A stretch of DNA of 64,000 bases from an uncultured Pelagibacteraceae bacterium. Its GTDB lineage: Bacteria > Pseudomonadota > Alphaproteobacteria > Pelagibacterales > Pelagibacteraceae. Below are positions 14,397-25,749 of this stretch, piece after piece (the stretch's first letter is position 1; each line of letters begins with the position of its first letter). Made by a program: the position numbers and the translations under genes. A model generated the notes under the pieces. The model was not told the DNA's origin. It saw nothing but the letters and a program-made list of their open reading frames with translations, and searched no databases. The stretch spans positions 42,856 to 106,855 of the forward strand of contig CACDIC010000004.1 in NCBI GenBank assembly GCA_902552805.1, given 5' to 3'.

Positions 14397-14828
14397 ATGG
14401 CAGCTAAAAAAGAAGTAAGTGGTTTTATAAAATTACAAATTAAAGGAGGTCAAGCAAATCCTGCTCCGCCAGTTGGACCTGCATTAGGACAACGTGGGGT
14501 AAACATAATGGAATTTTGTAAAGCTTTCAATGATAAAACAAAAAAGTTAGCTGGTAAACCGGTACCAGTTGAAATTACTGTTTATAAAGATAAAAAATTT
14601 GACTTTAAAATAAAATCACCACCAGCATCTTTTTTCATAAGAGAAGCTGCAAAATTAAAGAGTGGTTCTCAGGAACCTGGTCGAAATATTGTTGCATCAA
14701 TAACAAAGAAACAAGCTGAAGAAATTGCTAAACAAAAAATGGAAGATTTAAATGCTCTTGATTTAGATCAAGCGGTCAAAATAATTGCTGGTTCAGCAAG
14801 ATCAATGGGTATTGAGGTAAAAGATTAG
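14397..14828 (+). CDS. rplK: 50S ribosomal protein L11
   Basis: L11 forms the stalk base with 23S rRNA at the GTPase-associated centre and helps RelA sensing. The 143-residue protein has the proline-rich N-terminal [19 protein letters not shown] (residues about 20-38) and the RNA-binding C-terminal domain with the G-S-A-R-S-M-G-I signature near its end. Full length. It starts 4 bp after nusG and lies 2 bp before rplA. Confidence 0.97.
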   Translation: MAAKKEVSGFIKLQIKGGQANPAPPVGPALGQRGVNIMEFCKAFNDKTKKLAGKPVPVEITVYKDKKFDFKIKSPPASFFIREAAKLKSGSQEPGRNIVASITKKQAEEIAKQKMEDLNALDLDQAVKIIAGSARSMGIEVKD

Positions 14829-14830
14829 TT

Positions 14831-15520
14831 ATGTCTTCAAAAAGATTTAAAAAACTTCCTGAAAAAACTCAAGAACTTCCATCTGAAGTGATTGAAAAAT
14901 TACTTCCTGTAGTTAAAAAAAATTGCACAACTAAATTTGATGAGTCCGTTGATTTAAGTTTTCAAATTAACAATAAACAGAAAAAAAGTGAGATAAACAT
15001 TAGGACTGTAGTCAATCTTCCTGGTGGAACTGGTAAAAAAATAAAAGTTGCTGTCGTATGTGAGGATGCAAAATCTGGCGAAGCAAAAACTGCTGGTGCT
15101 GATATTGTAGGCGGTGATGAATTTATTGAAAAAATTAAAAATGGAGAAATGAATTTTGAAAAATTAATTTGTACTCCATCTATGATGATTAAATTATCAA
15201 AATTAGGAAAAGTATTGGGACCAAAAGGTTTAATGCCCAATCCAAAATTAGGAACTGTGACTGAAAATTTAAAAACAGCAATTTCAGATGCAAAATCTGG
15301 TCAAGCAGAAATTAGAAATGATAAAGATGGAAATATCGGAGTTAGTATAGGAAAAAAATCTTTTAATGATGAAAAGTTAATTAAAAATTTTAACGCTGTT
15401 ATAGATACACTTGAGAAAGAAAAATCAAATAATACAGTAAAAGGTGAACTAATTAGAACTGCATTTGTGACATCAACAATGGGTGTTTCATATAAGTTAA
15501 AATTAGGAAAAAATATTTAA
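14831..15520 (+). CDS. rplA: 50S ribosomal protein L1
   Basis: L1 forms the mobile L1 stalk near the ribosomal E site and in many bacteria represses its own operon by binding the L11-L1 leader. The 229-residue protein carries the signature L-G-P-K-G-L-M-P-N-P-K-L-G-T-V-T (about 131-146) and a conserved C-terminal V-T-S-T-M-G-V-S. It lies 2 bp after rplK and 3 bp before rplJ. No obvious L1 target helix was identified in the short upstream spacers. Confidence 0.97.
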   Translation: MSSKRFKKLPEKTQELPSEVIEKLLPVVKKNCTTKFDESVDLSFQINNKQKKSEINIRTVVNLPGGTGKKIKVAVVCEDAKSGEAKTAGADIVGGDEFIEKIKNGEMNFEKLICTPSMMIKLSKLGKVLGPKGLMPNPKLGTVTENLKTAISDAKSGQAEIRNDKDGNIGVSIGKKSFNDEKLIKNFNAVIDTLEKEKSNNTVKGELIRTAFVTSTMGVSYKLKLGKNI

Positions 15521-15523
15521 GTT

Positions 15524-16045
15524 ATGATGAATAAAGAGCAAAAGAAAAACTACATTGCTGAAATGACAACGCAATTTGAGAATAGTAAAGCGGTTATGGT
15601 TACTCATTATCAAGGTCTGACAATGACTCAATTAGATGAATTAAGATCGAAAATGAGAGAACATGGAATAATTTTTAAAATTACAAAAAACAGAATTACA
15701 AAATTAGCATTGGAAAAAACTAAGTGTAAAGATTTATCAAACTTATTCACTGGTCCAACAGCCGTTGCATTTGGAGAAGATGCAATTATGTCAGCACGAA
15801 TTTTATCCAAGTTTGCAAAAGATAATGAGAATCTCAAACTGATCGGTGGAATGATGGAAAATGAAATTCTTGATCAAGCTGGAGTAATGAATGTCGCAAA
15901 TTTACCTACTTTAGACGAAGCAAGGGCTAATATTGTGGGTATTTTGAATGTATCTGCATCAAAATTAGTAAGTATTTTGCTTGCACGATCGGAAAAAATG
16001 AGTAGTTTACCTCCAGAAAATTCTGAAACACAACCTAAAGAGTAA
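15524..16045 (+). CDS. rplJ: 50S ribosomal protein L10
   Basis: L10 anchors L7/L12 dimers to the ribosome stalk. The 173-residue protein has the N-terminal rRNA-binding domain (A-V-M-V-T-H-Y-Q-G-L-T, K-I-T-K-N-R-I-T-K-L-A) and a C-terminal helix for L12 dimers. Two tandem ATG codons occur at 15524 and 15527; either could be used. It is 3 bp from both neighbours, so L10 and L12 are probably translated in series from one message. Confidence 0.96.
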   Translation: MMNKEQKKNYIAEMTTQFENSKAVMVTHYQGLTMTQLDELRSKMREHGIIFKITKNRITKLALEKTKCKDLSNLFTGPTAVAFGEDAIMSARILSKFAKDNENLKLIGGMMENEILDQAGVMNVANLPTLDEARANIVGILNVSASKLVSILLARSEKMSSLPPENSETQPKE

Positions 16046-16048
16046 ATT

Positions 16049-16414
16049 ATGCCAGATCTAAATAAAATCATCGAAGACTTATCAAGTTTAACTGTTGCTG
16101 AAGCAGCAGATCTTTCAAAGCAACTAGAGGAAAAATGGGGTGTTACGCCAATGGCGGCAGCAGCTCCAGCAGCAGCAGGAGGAGCGGCAGCAGCAGAAGA
16201 AAAGGATGACTTTTCAATTATGCTCGTTTCCGCAGGAGATAAAAAAATTAACGTAATTAAAGAAGTAAGAGCAGCAACTTCTCTTGGTCTTAAAGAAGCA
16301 AAAGACTTGGTAGAGGGCGCACCTAAAGAAGTAAAAGCTGGTGTACCGAAAAAAGAGGCAGAAGAAATTAAAGCAAAGTTAGAAGCTGCAGGGGCAAAAG
16401 TAGAACTTAAATAA
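16049..16414 (+). CDS. rplL: 50S ribosomal protein L7/L12
   Basis: The stalk protein that recruits translational GTPases. The 121-residue protein shows the N-terminal dimerisation helix, an Ala/Gly-rich hinge (residues about 33-50: runs of Ala with Pro and Gly), and the C-terminal factor-binding domain with K-I-N-V-I-K-E-V-R and [10 protein letters not shown]. Full length. A 57-bp gap containing a perfect 10-bp hairpin follows before rpoB. Confidence 0.97.
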   Translation: MPDLNKIIEDLSSLTVAEAADLSKQLEEKWGVTPMAAAAPAAAGGAAAAEEKDDFSIMLVSAGDKKINVIKEVRAATSLGLKEAKDLVEGAPKEVKAGVPKKEAEEIKAKLEAAGAKVELK

Positions 16415-16434
16415 ATTAACAGGAAATTTTTAAG

Positions 16435-16460
16435 TACTGATTAATTAAATTTAATCAGTA
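16435..16460 (+). promoter_or_regulatory. Perfect hairpin between rplL and rpoB
   Basis: TACTGATTAA (16435-16444), a 6-base loop TTAAAT, and its exact reverse complement TTAATCAGTA (16451-16460) form a 10-bp stem, extendable by a G-U and an A-U pair. No U-run follows, so it is a weak terminator candidate. In E. coli the same gap carries an attenuator and an RNase III processing site that set the rplL:rpoB ratio; the position supports an equivalent role here. Confidence 0.6.
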
Positions 16461-16471
16461 TTAAGACATAG

Positions 16472-19400
16472 ATGCAAATATCTTTTACTGAAAAGAAAAA
16501 CATTAGAAAGAGTTTCGGAAAACTAAAAGAAAGTTTATCCATACCCAATCTAATAGAAGTTCAAAAAAATTCCTACAACGAATTGACATTTTTTAACCCA
16601 GAAGCGGGTGATTTAACTAAAGGATTTGACAGAGTATTTAAAAGTATTTTTCCTATTGAAGATCTTAATGATAAAGCAACTTTAGAATATGTATCATACA
16701 GACTTGAAAAACCAAAATTTGATGTAGAAGAATGTATTGCTAGAGGCTTAACTTACTCCTCTGCATTAAAATGCACACTGCGACTAGTTGTTTATGAAAT
16801 AAATCAAGAAACTAACACTAAAGATATTTTGTCAGCAAAAGAACAAGAAGTTTACATGGGAGAAGTGCCTATGATGACTAATAGTGGTACATTCATAACG
16901 AATGGTGTTCAAAGGGTTGTTGTGAACCAAATGCATAGAAGTCCAGGAGTATTTTTTGATCATGATAAAGGCAAAACGCACGCAAGTGGAAAACTTTTGT
17001 TTAATTGTAGAGTAATTCCAAATAGAGGATCATGGTTAGACTTTGAATATGACGTAAAAGATTTTTTATATTTTAAAATTGATAGAAAAAAGAAAATTCT
17101 TGCCTCGACTTTATTATTGGCTCTTGGTTACTCAAAAAATGAAATAGTAAATGAATTCTATGAGTCAGAAAAATTTACTTTTGATGCAAAATCAGAAAAG
17201 TGGAAAACAAAATTTAACCCTGAAAATTATAAGGCTAAAAACTTCTCTGAAGAAGTTGTTGATGCTAAATCAGGAAAAGTTGTAATTAAATTAGGAGAAA
17301 AAATAAATTATTTAAACGCTAAAAAATTATCTAATGATGGATTAAAAGACATATTGGTTGCTAAAGAGTCTTTATTTGGAAAGTTTTTGCATAAAGATAT
17401 TAAATTAAATGATCAAGAGGATGGGCTATTAAAAATTGGTAGTGAGTTAAATGAAACAATTATTCAACAAATTTTAGACGCAAATTTTACAAGTTTAGAT
17501 ATTTCTGTAACAAATTCTATCAATAAAGGTCCTTATTTACTTACTACAATCTTGAATGACAAAAATAACACTAAGGACGAGGCAATCACTGAAATTTATA
17601 AAATGTTGAGACCCGGTGAGCCTCCAACAATTGAAATAGCAACTCAAATTTTCAATAATTTATTCTTTAGCTCAGACCGATATGACTTGTCTGACGTTGG
17701 TAGAGTCAAAATGAATTCTAGACTAGATTTAGAATGTTCAGATAAAATTACAATATTAAGAAATGATGATATTTTAGCAATAATTCGTAAAATGCTAGAC
17801 TTAAGAGATGGTAAAGATGAAGTTGATGACATTGATCATCTTGGAAATAGAAGAGTTAGATCTGTAGGTGAATTAGTTGAAAATCAAGCTCGTATTGGTG
17901 TTTATAGAATGGAGAGAGCAATAAAAGAAAAAATGACCACCTTAGATATCGAGTCAGCAATGCCGCAAGATTTGATTAATGCAAAACCACTTACAATTTC
18001 ACTTAAAGATTTTTTTGCAAGTTCTCAACTTTCTCAATTTATGGATCAAACAAACCCGCTTTCAGAAATTACTCATAAAAGAAGAGTTTCAGCTTTAGGC
18101 CCTGGTGGATTAACAAGAGAAAGAGCTGGTTTTGAGGTAAGAGACGTGCATCCAACTCATTATGGAAGGATCTGTCCTATAGAGACACCAGAAGGTCCAA
18201 ATATTGGTTTGATCAATAGTTTATCTACATATGCAAAAATTAATAAGTATGGTTTTATTGAAAGTCCTTACAAGAGAGTAAAAGAAGGTGTTGTTCAAGA
18301 TAAAGTAGAATATTTGTCTGCAATGGAGGAAACAAAATTTACCATTGCTCAAGCAAATACTAAAATTGATAAAAATGGTAAAATAGTTGAAGAATTAGTT
18401 TCTTGTCGACAAAACTTAAACTTCCTTTTAGCAAAACCTGAAACAATAGATTATATTGATGTTTCTCCTAAACAATTGGTTTCTGTTGCTGCTTCTTTAA
18501 TACCCTTTTTAGAAAATGATGATGCAAACAGAGCATTAATGGGTTCTAACATGATGAGACAAGCAGTCCCGTTATTAAAACCTGAAGCACCTTTAGTTGG
18601 AACTGGAATAGAAAGCGATGTTGCATTAGACTCAGGAGTCACAATTGTTGCTAAGAGAGACGGAGTAGTTGATAAAATTGATGGTAAGAGAATTGTAATT
18701 AAAGTCACTGAAGAAACTGATTTCTCAAAATCTGGAGTTGATATTTATAATTTACAAAAATTTAAAAGATCTAACCAAAATACATGTATTAATCAAAGAC
18801 CTTTAGTTAGAGTTGGAGATAAAGTAAAAACAGGTGATATAATTGCAGATGGTCCGTCGACTAAATTAGGTGAGTTGGCTCTAGGAAAAAATGTTACTGT
18901 AGCATTTATGCCTTGGCAAGGATACAATTTTGAGGACTCAATTTTAATTTCAGAAAGATGTGTGACTGATGATGTATTTACCTCAGTACATATTGTTGAA
19001 TATGAAATTATGGCAAGAGATACAAAACTTGGTGAAGAAGAAATCACAAGAGATATACCCAATGTTAATGAGGAAGCTTTAAAAAATTTAGATGAGTCGG
19101 GAATAGTATATATTGGTGCAGAGGTAAATGCTGGTGATATATTGGTAGGGAAAGTTACACCTAAAGGAGATTCCGCGTCAGGTCCTGAAGAAAAATTATT
19201 AAGATCAATTTTTGGTGAAAAAGCAATTGATGTGACAGATACATCTTTAAGGATGTCTAGAGGAAGCAGTGGTACTGTAGTTGATGTAAGAGTGTTTAAT
19301 AGACACGGAATAGAAAAAGATGAAAGATCTATCACAATTGAAAGAGCTGAAATTGATCAAGTGCAACAAGATAAAATTGTTGAAGAAGAAATTTTGGAGA

Positions 19401-20560
19401 GAAGTATTAAACAAAGAGCTGCTCAAATTTTATCAGGAGAAACACTTTCTAAAAAAATAAAGGATGTTGAAGCTGGTTCTAAATTAGATTTTGAAACTAT
19501 TAATAAAATATCAATTAATGATCTTTTTAAATTAACTATTTCAAATTCAAAAAATGAGAACGCATTTTTACAATTAAAAGATCAGTATAATAAAGCAAAA
19601 CAAGATATTACTGAAAGATTTGAAGATAAAGTTTTAAAAATAAGAAGTGGTGATGATTTATTACCTAGCGTGATGAAAATGGTAAAAGTTTTTGTTGCAA
19701 TCAAAAGAAGATTAAGACCAGGTGATAAAATGTCAGGAAGACATGGCAATAAAGGAGTTGTCAGTAAAATTGTACCAGTTGAAGATATGCCTTACAGAGA
19801 AGATGGACGACCAGTGGATATAGTTTTAAATCCTCTAGGTGTGCCTAGTCGTATGAATGTAGGGCAAATACTTGAAACTCACTTAGGATGGGCTTGTAAA
19901 GAATTTGGTGAACAAATTAAGAATTTAGTTAATGAAAATAATAAAAAATTCGAGAGGAATGAAAAAATAGAGAGTTTTTTAAAATCTGTTTATGGTGAAG
20001 AAATATTTGGTCAAAAAGTAGATAAATTAAGTAAAACAGAATTTAAGGATTTATGTGAAAATTTACAAAATGGTATAGCTATATCCACTCCAGTTTTTGA
20101 TGGAGCTAAAGAAAAAAATGTAACAGAAATGTTAGAGTTAGCAAATTTACCTAAATCAGGACAAACTTATTTATGGGATGGAAGAACTGGTGAAAAATTT
20201 GACAGACCAGTTACTGTTGGAATCATTTACATGCTTAAACTTCATCATTTAGTGGAAGACAAAATTCACGCTAGGTCTACTGGTCCTTATAGTTTAGTAA
20301 CTCAACAACCATTGGGTGGAAAAGCTCAGTTAGGTGGACAAAGATTTGGTGAAATGGAGGTATGGGCACTTGAGGCATATGGTGCATCATACACACTTCA
20401 AGAAATCCTTACTGTAAAATCTGATGATGTTGCAGGAAGAGTAAAAGTTTATGAGACTATTGTTAAGGGTGAGGAAAATTTTGAGTCTGGAATACCGGAA
20501 TCATTTAACGTACTTGTTAAAGAAATTAAATCATTAGCTTTAAATGTGGAATTAAATTAA
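16472..20560 (+). CDS. rpoB: DNA-directed RNA polymerase subunit beta
   Basis: The 1362-residue beta subunit forms one pincer of RNA polymerase and much of the active centre with beta'. The rifampicin pocket is intact ([10 protein letters not shown], then [13 protein letters not shown] around residues 510-550), with the Asp, His and Ser residues whose loss gives resistance all present, predicting a sensitive-type enzyme. Later conserved blocks include [14 protein letters not shown] and the C-terminal clamp [16 protein letters not shown]. Full length; 2 bp before rpoC. Confidence 0.98.
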   Translation: MQISFTEKKNIRKSFGKLKESLSIPNLIEVQKNSYNELTFFNPEAGDLTKGFDRVFKSIFPIEDLNDKATLEYVSYRLEKPKFDVEECIARGLTYSSALKCTLRLVVYEINQETNTKDILSAKEQEVYMGEVPMMTNSGTFITNGVQRVVVNQMHRSPGVFFDHDKGKTHASGKLLFNCRVIPNRGSWLDFEYDVKDFLYFKIDRKKKILASTLLLALGYSKNEIVNEFYESEKFTFDAKSEKWKTKFNPENYKAKNFSEEVVDAKSGKVVIKLGEKINYLNAKKLSNDGLKDILVAKESLFGKFLHKDIKLNDQEDGLLKIGSELNETIIQQILDANFTSLDISVTNSINKGPYLLTTILNDKNNTKDEAITEIYKMLRPGEPPTIEIATQIFNNLFFSSDRYDLSDVGRVKMNSRLDLECSDKITILRNDDILAIIRKMLDLRDGKDEVDDIDHLGNRRVRSVGELVENQARIGVYRMERAIKEKMTTLDIESAMPQDLINAKPLTISLKDFFASSQLSQFMDQTNPLSEITHKRRVSALGPGGLTRERAGFEVRDVHPTHYGRICPIETPEGPNIGLINSLSTYAKINKYGFIESPYKRVKEGVVQDKVEYLSAMEETKFTIAQANTKIDKNGKIVEELVSCRQNLNFLLAKPETIDYIDVSPKQLVSVAASLIPFLENDDANRALMGSNMMRQAVPLLKPEAPLVGTGIESDVALDSGVTIVAKRDGVVDKIDGKRIVIKVTEETDFSKSGVDIYNLQKFKRSNQNTCINQRPLVRVGDKVKTGDIIADGPSTKLGELALGKNVTVAFMPWQGYNFEDSILISERCVTDDVFTSVHIVEYEIMARDTKLGEEEITRDIPNVNEEALKNLDESGIVYIGAEVNAGDILVGKVTPKGDSASGPEEKLLRSIFGEKAIDVTDTSLRMSRGSSGTVVDVRVFNRHGIEKDERSITIERAEIDQVQQDKIVEEEILERSIKQRAAQILSGETLSKKIKDVEAGSKLDFETINKISINDLFKLTISNSKNENAFLQLKDQYNKAKQDITERFEDKVLKIRSGDDLLPSVMKMVKVFVAIKRRLRPGDKMSGRHGNKGVVSKIVPVEDMPYREDGRPVDIVLNPLGVPSRMNVGQILETHLGWACKEFGEQIKNLVNENNKKFERNEKIESFLKSVYGEEIFGQKVDKLSKTEFKDLCENLQNGIAISTPVFDGAKEKNVTEMLELANLPKSGQTYLWDGRTGEKFDRPVTVGIIYMLKLHHLVEDKIHARSTGPYSLVTQQPLGGKAQLGGQRFGEMEVWALEAYGASYTLQEILTVKSDDVAGRVKVYETIVKGEENFESGIPESFNVLVKEIKSLALNVELN

Positions 20561-20562
20561 TT

Positions 20563-23500
20563 ATGAAAAAAGAACTAACAGATCTATTTAAAAATTCAGA
20601 AATATCTGAAGCTCAAAATTTTAATAGTATCAAGATCTCACTAGCTAGCCCAGAGAAAATAAAATCTTGGACCTATGGTGAAATTAAAAAACCAGAAACT
20701 ATTAATTACAGAACTTTTAGACCAGAGAAAGATGGCCTTTTCTGTGCAAGAATATTTGGTCCAATTAAAGATTATGAGTGTTTGTGTGGAAAATATAAAA
20801 GAATGAAATTTAGAGGCATCATCTGTGAAAAATGTGGTGTTGAGGTGACAAAATCAAATGTTCGAAGAGAACGAATGGGTCATATTAATTTAGCAACACC
20901 AGTTGCACATATATGGTTTCTAAAATCACTACCAAGTAGAATAGCACTTGCTGTGGATATGAAGCTTAAAGAAGTCGAAAGAGTTTTGTATTTTGAAAAT
21001 TTTATTGTCATTGAGCCAGGTTTAACAGGTCTGCAAAAAAATCAGCTTTTAAATGAAGAGGAACTAGCAAAATATCAAGATGAATATGGTGAGGAGGCTT
21101 TTACAGCTGGAATTGGAGCTGAAGCAGTTCTGGAAATGCTTAAAAATCTTGATTTAGATTTAGAGAGAAAAAATCTTGTTGATTATATCAAAGAAACGAA
21201 ATCAAAAGTTAATGAAGAAAGAGCTATTAAGAGATTAAAATTAATCGAGTCTTTTATTGAAACTGGCCAAAAACCTGAGTGGATGATCATGACCGTTGTT
21301 CCAGTTATTCCACCAGAATTAAGACCATTGGTTCCTTTAGATGGTGGAAGATTTGCAACATCAGATCTAAATGATCTTTATAGAAGGGTTATTAACAGAA
21401 ATAATCGTTTAAAGAGACTAATGGATCTTAAGGCACCGGATATTATCATCAGAAATGAAAAAAGAATGTTACAAGAGTCTGTCGATGCACTTTTTGATAA
21501 CGGAAGAAGAGGTAGAGTAATTACTGGAACAGGTAAAAGACCATTAAAATCTTTAGCTGAGATGTTAAAAGGAAAACAAGGAAGATTTAGACAAAATCTT
21601 CTTGGTAAAAGAGTTGATTACTCTGGTCGTTCAGTCATCGTAGTAGGTCCAGATCTAAAATTACACGAATGTGGATTGCCAAAAAAAATGGCGTTAGAGT
21701 TATTTAAACCATTTCTATATGCAAGACTTAATAAACTAGGTTTAGCTTCAACAATTAAACAAGCAAAAAAATTAGTTGAGAAAGAAACTAACGCTGTCTG
21801 GGATGCACTTGAATTAATTGTTAGAGAACATCCAGTTTTACTAAATAGAGCTCCAACACTTCATAGGTTGGGAGTTCAAGCTTTTGAACCAAAATTAATT
21901 GAGGGAGATGCGATTGAATTACACCCTTTAACATGTGCTGCGTTTAATGCAGATTTTGATGGTGATCAAATGGCTGTTCACGTTCCTTTAAGTTTGGAGG
22001 CACAACTTGAGGCCAGAATATTAATGCTATCAACTAACAATATTCTTTCTCCATCAAACGGAAAACCAATAATTGTACCAAGTCAGGACATGATTTTAGG
22101 AATTTATTATTTATCTCAAGAACCAGTCACTGATAAGCCAGCTGGATATTTTTTAAATGCGGATCAAATTGAATTTGCGCTTTCTTCTGGTCAAATTAAA
22201 GTTCATAGCACAATTATTTCTAGATTTGAAACTGTTGATGAAAAGGGTAATCAAAAATTTGAGAAATATACATCTACTGCGGGAAGATTCCTACTAGCTA
22301 ACTTATTGCCCAAAAATAATAATATTAAGTTTTCTTTAATTGATAGAATTTTACCAAAGAAAACAGTTTCAGAGATTATTGATATTGTCTTTAGATTTTG
22401 TGGTCAAAAAAGAACAGTCATTTTCTGTGATAAATTAAAGGATCTAGGGTTTAAACATGCATTTAAAGCAGGAATTTCTTTTGGTAAAGATGACTTAGTC
22501 ATTCCGGAAAGTAAAAATAAACTTATTGATGATACTAAAAAACTAATAGCTGACTATGAAACTCAATATTCTGAGGGACTAATTACAAGAGGAGAAAAAT
22601 ATAACAAAGTTGTTGATGCATGGTCAAAATGTACTGATCAAGTAGCATCCGAAATGATGAAAGGAATTTCTGCCACAGAAAAAACTACAGAAGGTTTGAA
22701 AATAAATTCAGTATTTATGATGGCAGATAGTGGTGCGAGAGGATCAGCAGCACAAATGAAGCAATTAGCAGGTATGAGAGGTCTTATTGCAAAACCATCT
22801 GGTGAGATTATTGAAAGTCCAATTACGTCTAATTTTAAAGAGGGATTAACAGCTTTAGAATATTTTAATTCAACACACGGAGCAAGGAAAGGTTTGGCTG
22901 ATACTGCCTTAAAAACAGCTAGCTCAGGATATTTAACTAGAAGATTATGTGATGTTGCCCAAGATTTAACTGTTACAAAAAAAGAATGTGATTGTAAAAA
23001 TCCTGGATTCATCGAACTTTCAGAAATTTTGGAAGGTGGAAATGTTGTTGTAAGCTTATCAGAAAGAGCTTTGGGAAGAGTTACTTTTGACGATGTAAAG
23101 CATCCAATAACTGGTGAAATTATAATTAAAAAGTTAACTATGATTGATGAGGCTGGTTGTGATAAAATAGATTCTGCAGGAATAAAATCAGTTAAGGTTT
23201 ATTCTGTTATGACATGTGGATCTAAAGAAGGTGTATGTGCTACTTCTTATGGAAGAGATTTATCTAGAGGTCAGATGGTTCATGTAGGTGAAGCAATTGG
23301 AATGATTTCTGCACAATCAATTGGAGAACCAGGAACGCAATTAACAATGAGAACTTTCCACGTAGGTGGTACTGCTTCAGTTAAACAAGACTCACAAATA
23401 GTTACTAAAAATGAAGGGACTTTAAAAATTATTAACTCAAACATTTTAGAGGATTCTAAAAAGAACTTGATTGTCATGGGTAGAAATACACAATTATCTA

Positions 23501-24732
23501 TTGAGGACGATAATGGTGTTCAAATTGCAGTCTATAAAGTAGCCTATGGTTCGAAATTATTTTTTAAAAATGGTGATAAAGTAAAAGCTAATACAAAAAT
23601 TTGTGAATGGGATCCTTACACTACCCCAGTGATTGCTGAAAAAAGTGGTATTGCAAGCTATGTTGATTTAATTGATGGTGTATCTATTCAAGAGACTACA
23701 GATGATGCGACAGGTATATCTTCAAAATCAGTAGTTGATTGGCGTTCTCAATCAAAAAGTACAGACTTAAAACCAAGAATTACTTTAAGAGATGAAAAAG
23801 GAAACGTAATTAAAAAGGCGGATGACAATGAAGCAAGATATTATTTAGTTCCTGACTCAATTTTATCAGTTAAAGATGGTCAAAAAGTTTCTGCTGGTGA
23901 TGTGATTGCTAGATTACCTAAAGAAACGACTAAAACTAAAGATATCACCGGAGGTCTTCCAAGAGTTGCTGAATTGTTTGAAGCTAGAAAAGCTAAAGAT
24001 AGTGCAATCATTGCTGAAAATGATGGACAAGTTATATTTGGAAAAGAAGTTAGAGGAAAACAAAGAATATCAATTGTGCCTGAAGATGGATCAGAACCAT
24101 CTAATTATTTAATACCCAAGGGAAAACATATTAATTTTAATCAGGGTGAAAAAATTAAAAAAGGAGAATATTTATTAGATGGACAGCCATTACCACACGA
24201 TATTCTTAGAATTATGGGTATAAAAGATTTAACTGAGTATTTTGTTAATCAGGTTCAAGAAGTTTATAGATTACAGGGTGTAATTATTAATGATAAACAC
24301 ATAGAAACTATTTTAAGACAAATGTTGAAAAAAGTTGAGGTAAAAACTACTGGTGACTCCTCATATTTACCTGGTGAAATCATTGATAGAATTAAATTTG
24401 ATAATGTTAATGAAAAATTAAAATCTGAGGGTAAAAAGCCAGCTACTGGAGAAAGAGTTTTAATGGGGATTACTAAAGCTTCTCTGCAAACCGAGTCTTT
24501 TATTTCTGCTGCATCATTCCAGGAAACTACAAGAGTTCTTACAGATGCTGCTATCAAAGGTAAGGTTGATCCACTTAATGGCTTAAAAGAGAATGTAATA
24601 GTTGGACGATTAGTACCTGCTGGAACTGGTAATATTAAAAATAAATGGAACAAAAAAGCTCTACAAGATGACAATAAATTTCTTTCTGAGCAAGAACAGA
24701 TTGAACAGCCAGAAACCCCTGTAAATCAATAA
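20563..24732 (+). CDS. rpoC: DNA-directed RNA polymerase subunit beta'
   Basis: The 1389-residue catalytic subunit of RNA polymerase. The Mg2+-binding loop N-A-D-F-D-G-D lies at 462-468. The N-terminal zinc ribbon uses Cys73, 75, 88 and 91; a second cysteine cluster (C-D-C near 808-810 and C-G-S-K-E-G-V-C) forms the other zinc site. The bridge/trigger-loop region contains [13 protein letters not shown]. The tail is acidic and Gln-rich. It follows rpoB by 2 bp and ends before a 166-bp gap with a promoter for the str genes. Confidence 0.98.
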   Translation: MKKELTDLFKNSEISEAQNFNSIKISLASPEKIKSWTYGEIKKPETINYRTFRPEKDGLFCARIFGPIKDYECLCGKYKRMKFRGIICEKCGVEVTKSNVRRERMGHINLATPVAHIWFLKSLPSRIALAVDMKLKEVERVLYFENFIVIEPGLTGLQKNQLLNEEELAKYQDEYGEEAFTAGIGAEAVLEMLKNLDLDLERKNLVDYIKETKSKVNEERAIKRLKLIESFIETGQKPEWMIMTVVPVIPPELRPLVPLDGGRFATSDLNDLYRRVINRNNRLKRLMDLKAPDIIIRNEKRMLQESVDALFDNGRRGRVITGTGKRPLKSLAEMLKGKQGRFRQNLLGKRVDYSGRSVIVVGPDLKLHECGLPKKMALELFKPFLYARLNKLGLASTIKQAKKLVEKETNAVWDALELIVREHPVLLNRAPTLHRLGVQAFEPKLIEGDAIELHPLTCAAFNADFDGDQMAVHVPLSLEAQLEARILMLSTNNILSPSNGKPIIVPSQDMILGIYYLSQEPVTDKPAGYFLNADQIEFALSSGQIKVHSTIISRFETVDEKGNQKFEKYTSTAGRFLLANLLPKNNNIKFSLIDRILPKKTVSEIIDIVFRFCGQKRTVIFCDKLKDLGFKHAFKAGISFGKDDLVIPESKNKLIDDTKKLIADYETQYSEGLITRGEKYNKVVDAWSKCTDQVASEMMKGISATEKTTEGLKINSVFMMADSGARGSAAQMKQLAGMRGLIAKPSGEIIESPITSNFKEGLTALEYFNSTHGARKGLADTALKTASSGYLTRRLCDVAQDLTVTKKECDCKNPGFIELSEILEGGNVVVSLSERALGRVTFDDVKHPITGEIIIKKLTMIDEAGCDKIDSAGIKSVKVYSVMTCGSKEGVCATSYGRDLSRGQMVHVGEAIGMISAQSIGEPGTQLTMRTFHVGGTASVKQDSQIVTKNEGTLKIINSNILEDSKKNLIVMGRNTQLSIEDDNGVQIAVYKVAYGSKLFFKNGDKVKANTKICEWDPYTTPVIAEKSGIASYVDLIDGVSIQETTDDATGISSKSVVDWRSQSKSTDLKPRITLRDEKGNVIKKADDNEARYYLVPDSILSVKDGQKVSAGDVIARLPKETTKTKDITGGLPRVAELFEARKAKDSAIIAENDGQVIFGKEVRGKQRISIVPEDGSEPSNYLIPKGKHINFNQGEKIKKGEYLLDGQPLPHDILRIMGIKDLTEYFVNQVQEVYRLQGVIINDKHIETILRQMLKKVEVKTTGDSSYLPGEIIDRIKFDNVNEKLKSEGKKPATGERVLMGITKASLQTESFISAASFQETTRVLTDAAIKGKVDPLNGLKENVIVGRLVPAGTGNIKNKWNKKALQDDNKFLSEQEQIEQPETPVNQ

Positions 24733-24761
24733 AAATAACACTTTTGTTAACTAGTTTTAGT

Positions 24762-24789
24762 TTGACAAAATTAAATTAATAAGTATTTT
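24762..24789 (+). promoter_or_regulatory. Putative promoter of the rpsL-rpsG-fusA (str) genes
   Basis: TTGACA (24762-24767), a perfect -35, is followed after 16 bp by TATTTT (24784-24789). It sits in the longest gap of the expression supercluster, about 110 bp before rpsL. A start near 24796 would give a leader of about 100 nt containing two hairpins. Confidence 0.55.
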
Positions 24790-24812
24790 GGCGATATTTT
24801 TTGGTTGGAATG

Positions 24813-24864
24813 TAGTGTTAACATTAGACACTAAACGCTGCCACAAATAACCTGTCAGTTATTT
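24813..24864 (+). promoter_or_regulatory. Two-hairpin leader upstream of rpsL
   Basis: Two perfect inverted repeats lie in the rpsL leader: TAGTGT/ACACTA (24813-24818 with 24828-24833) and AAATAAC/GTTATTT (24845-24851 with 24858-24864, loop CTGTCA). Neither has a U-run, so they look like RNA structures (protein-binding or processing) rather than terminators. A ribosomal-protein autoregulatory site is plausible but unproven. Confidence 0.45.
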
Positions 24865-24898
24865 CATCTAAAAATAATTAATTATAAAATTTACAGAT

Positions 24899-25270
24899 AT
24901 GCCAACTATAAACCAGTTGTTAAGAAAAAAAAGAACTAAATCTATTGCTAGGAACAAAGTTCCAGCATTACAAAAACAACCACTCAAACGAGGAGTTTGT
25001 GTAAAAGTTTATACTACAACTCCAAAAAAACCTAATTCTGCTCTAAGAAAAGTTGCTAGAGTGAGATTATCAAATGGTTTTGAAGTAACTGCTTATATAC
25101 CTGGAGAAGGTCATAATCTTCAAGAACACTCTGTTGTATTAATTAGAGGTGGCAGGGTTAAAGATTTACCAGGTGTACGTTATCACATTTTAAGAGGTAA
25201 TTTAGACACTCAAGGAGTGGCAAATAGAAAGAAAAGAAGATCTTTGTATGGAACAAAAAAAGGTAAATAG
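24899..25270 (+). CDS. rpsL: 30S ribosomal protein S12
   Basis: S12 lies at the decoding centre and controls accuracy. The 123-residue protein carries [10 protein letters not shown] (near 41-50) and [13 protein letters not shown] (near 84-96); both lysines whose substitution gives streptomycin resistance are unchanged. First gene of the str block behind a structured leader, 2 bp before rpsG. Confidence 0.97.
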   Translation: MPTINQLLRKKRTKSIARNKVPALQKQPLKRGVCVKVYTTTPKKPNSALRKVARVRLSNGFEVTAYIPGEGHNLQEHSVVLIRGGRVKDLPGVRYHILRGNLDTQGVANRKKRRSLYGTKKGK

Positions 25271-25272
25271 AT

Positions 25273-25743
25273 ATGTCTAGAAAAAAAACACAACCTAAAA
25301 AAAATATTGTTCCTGATCCAAAATTTAATTCCACAATTATCCCAAAATTAATCAATAATATCATGTACGATGGTAAAAGAGGTGTAGCCACTAAAATAGT
25401 TTATGATGCAATTGAAAAGATTAAAACTAAGTCAAAAGATGACCCTATCAATGTTTTTAATGAAGCAATCAATAATATTAAACCCACTGTAGAAGTGAGA
25501 TCACGAAGAGTAGGTGGAGCCACATATCAAGTTCCAGTTGAAGTAAAAAGTAAAAGAGCACAAGCTTTAGCTATCAGATGGCTTATTGATTCAGCAAGAA
25601 AAAGAAAAGATAAACATATGTCTGATAAAATTTTTAATGAACTTTACGATGCATATGAAAAAAAAGGTTCAGCTGTAAAGAAAAAAGAGGATGTGCATAA
25701 AATGGCAGAGTCTAATAAGGCTTTTGCACACTTCAGGTGGTAA
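25273..25743 (+). CDS. rpsG: 30S ribosomal protein S7
   Basis: S7 nucleates the 30S head by binding the 3' major domain of 16S rRNA. The 156-residue protein has the conserved V-E-V-R-S-R-R-V-G-G-A-T-Y-Q-V-P-V-E-V (about 75-93) and C-terminal M-A-E-S-N-K-A-F-A-H-F-R-W. Full length, ending with Trp as in most bacteria. It lies 2 bp after rpsL and 6 bp before fusA; S7 is the known translational repressor of the str operon in E. coli. Confidence 0.97.
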   Translation: MSRKKTQPKKNIVPDPKFNSTIIPKLINNIMYDGKRGVATKIVYDAIEKIKTKSKDDPINVFNEAINNIKPTVEVRSRRVGGATYQVPVEVKSKRAQALAIRWLIDSARKRKDKHMSDKIFNELYDAYEKKGSAVKKKEDVHKMAESNKAFAHFRW

Positions 25744-25749
25744 AATATT

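Noticed and set aside
18793..19335. 180-codon reverse-strand frame inside rpoB
   Set aside because: It is fully antisense to a highly conserved part of rpoB, with no ribosome-binding site or known family.
24813..24864. rpoC terminator
   Set aside because: The hairpins are short, have no U-tract, and lie downstream of a strong promoter, so they belong to the rpsL leader.
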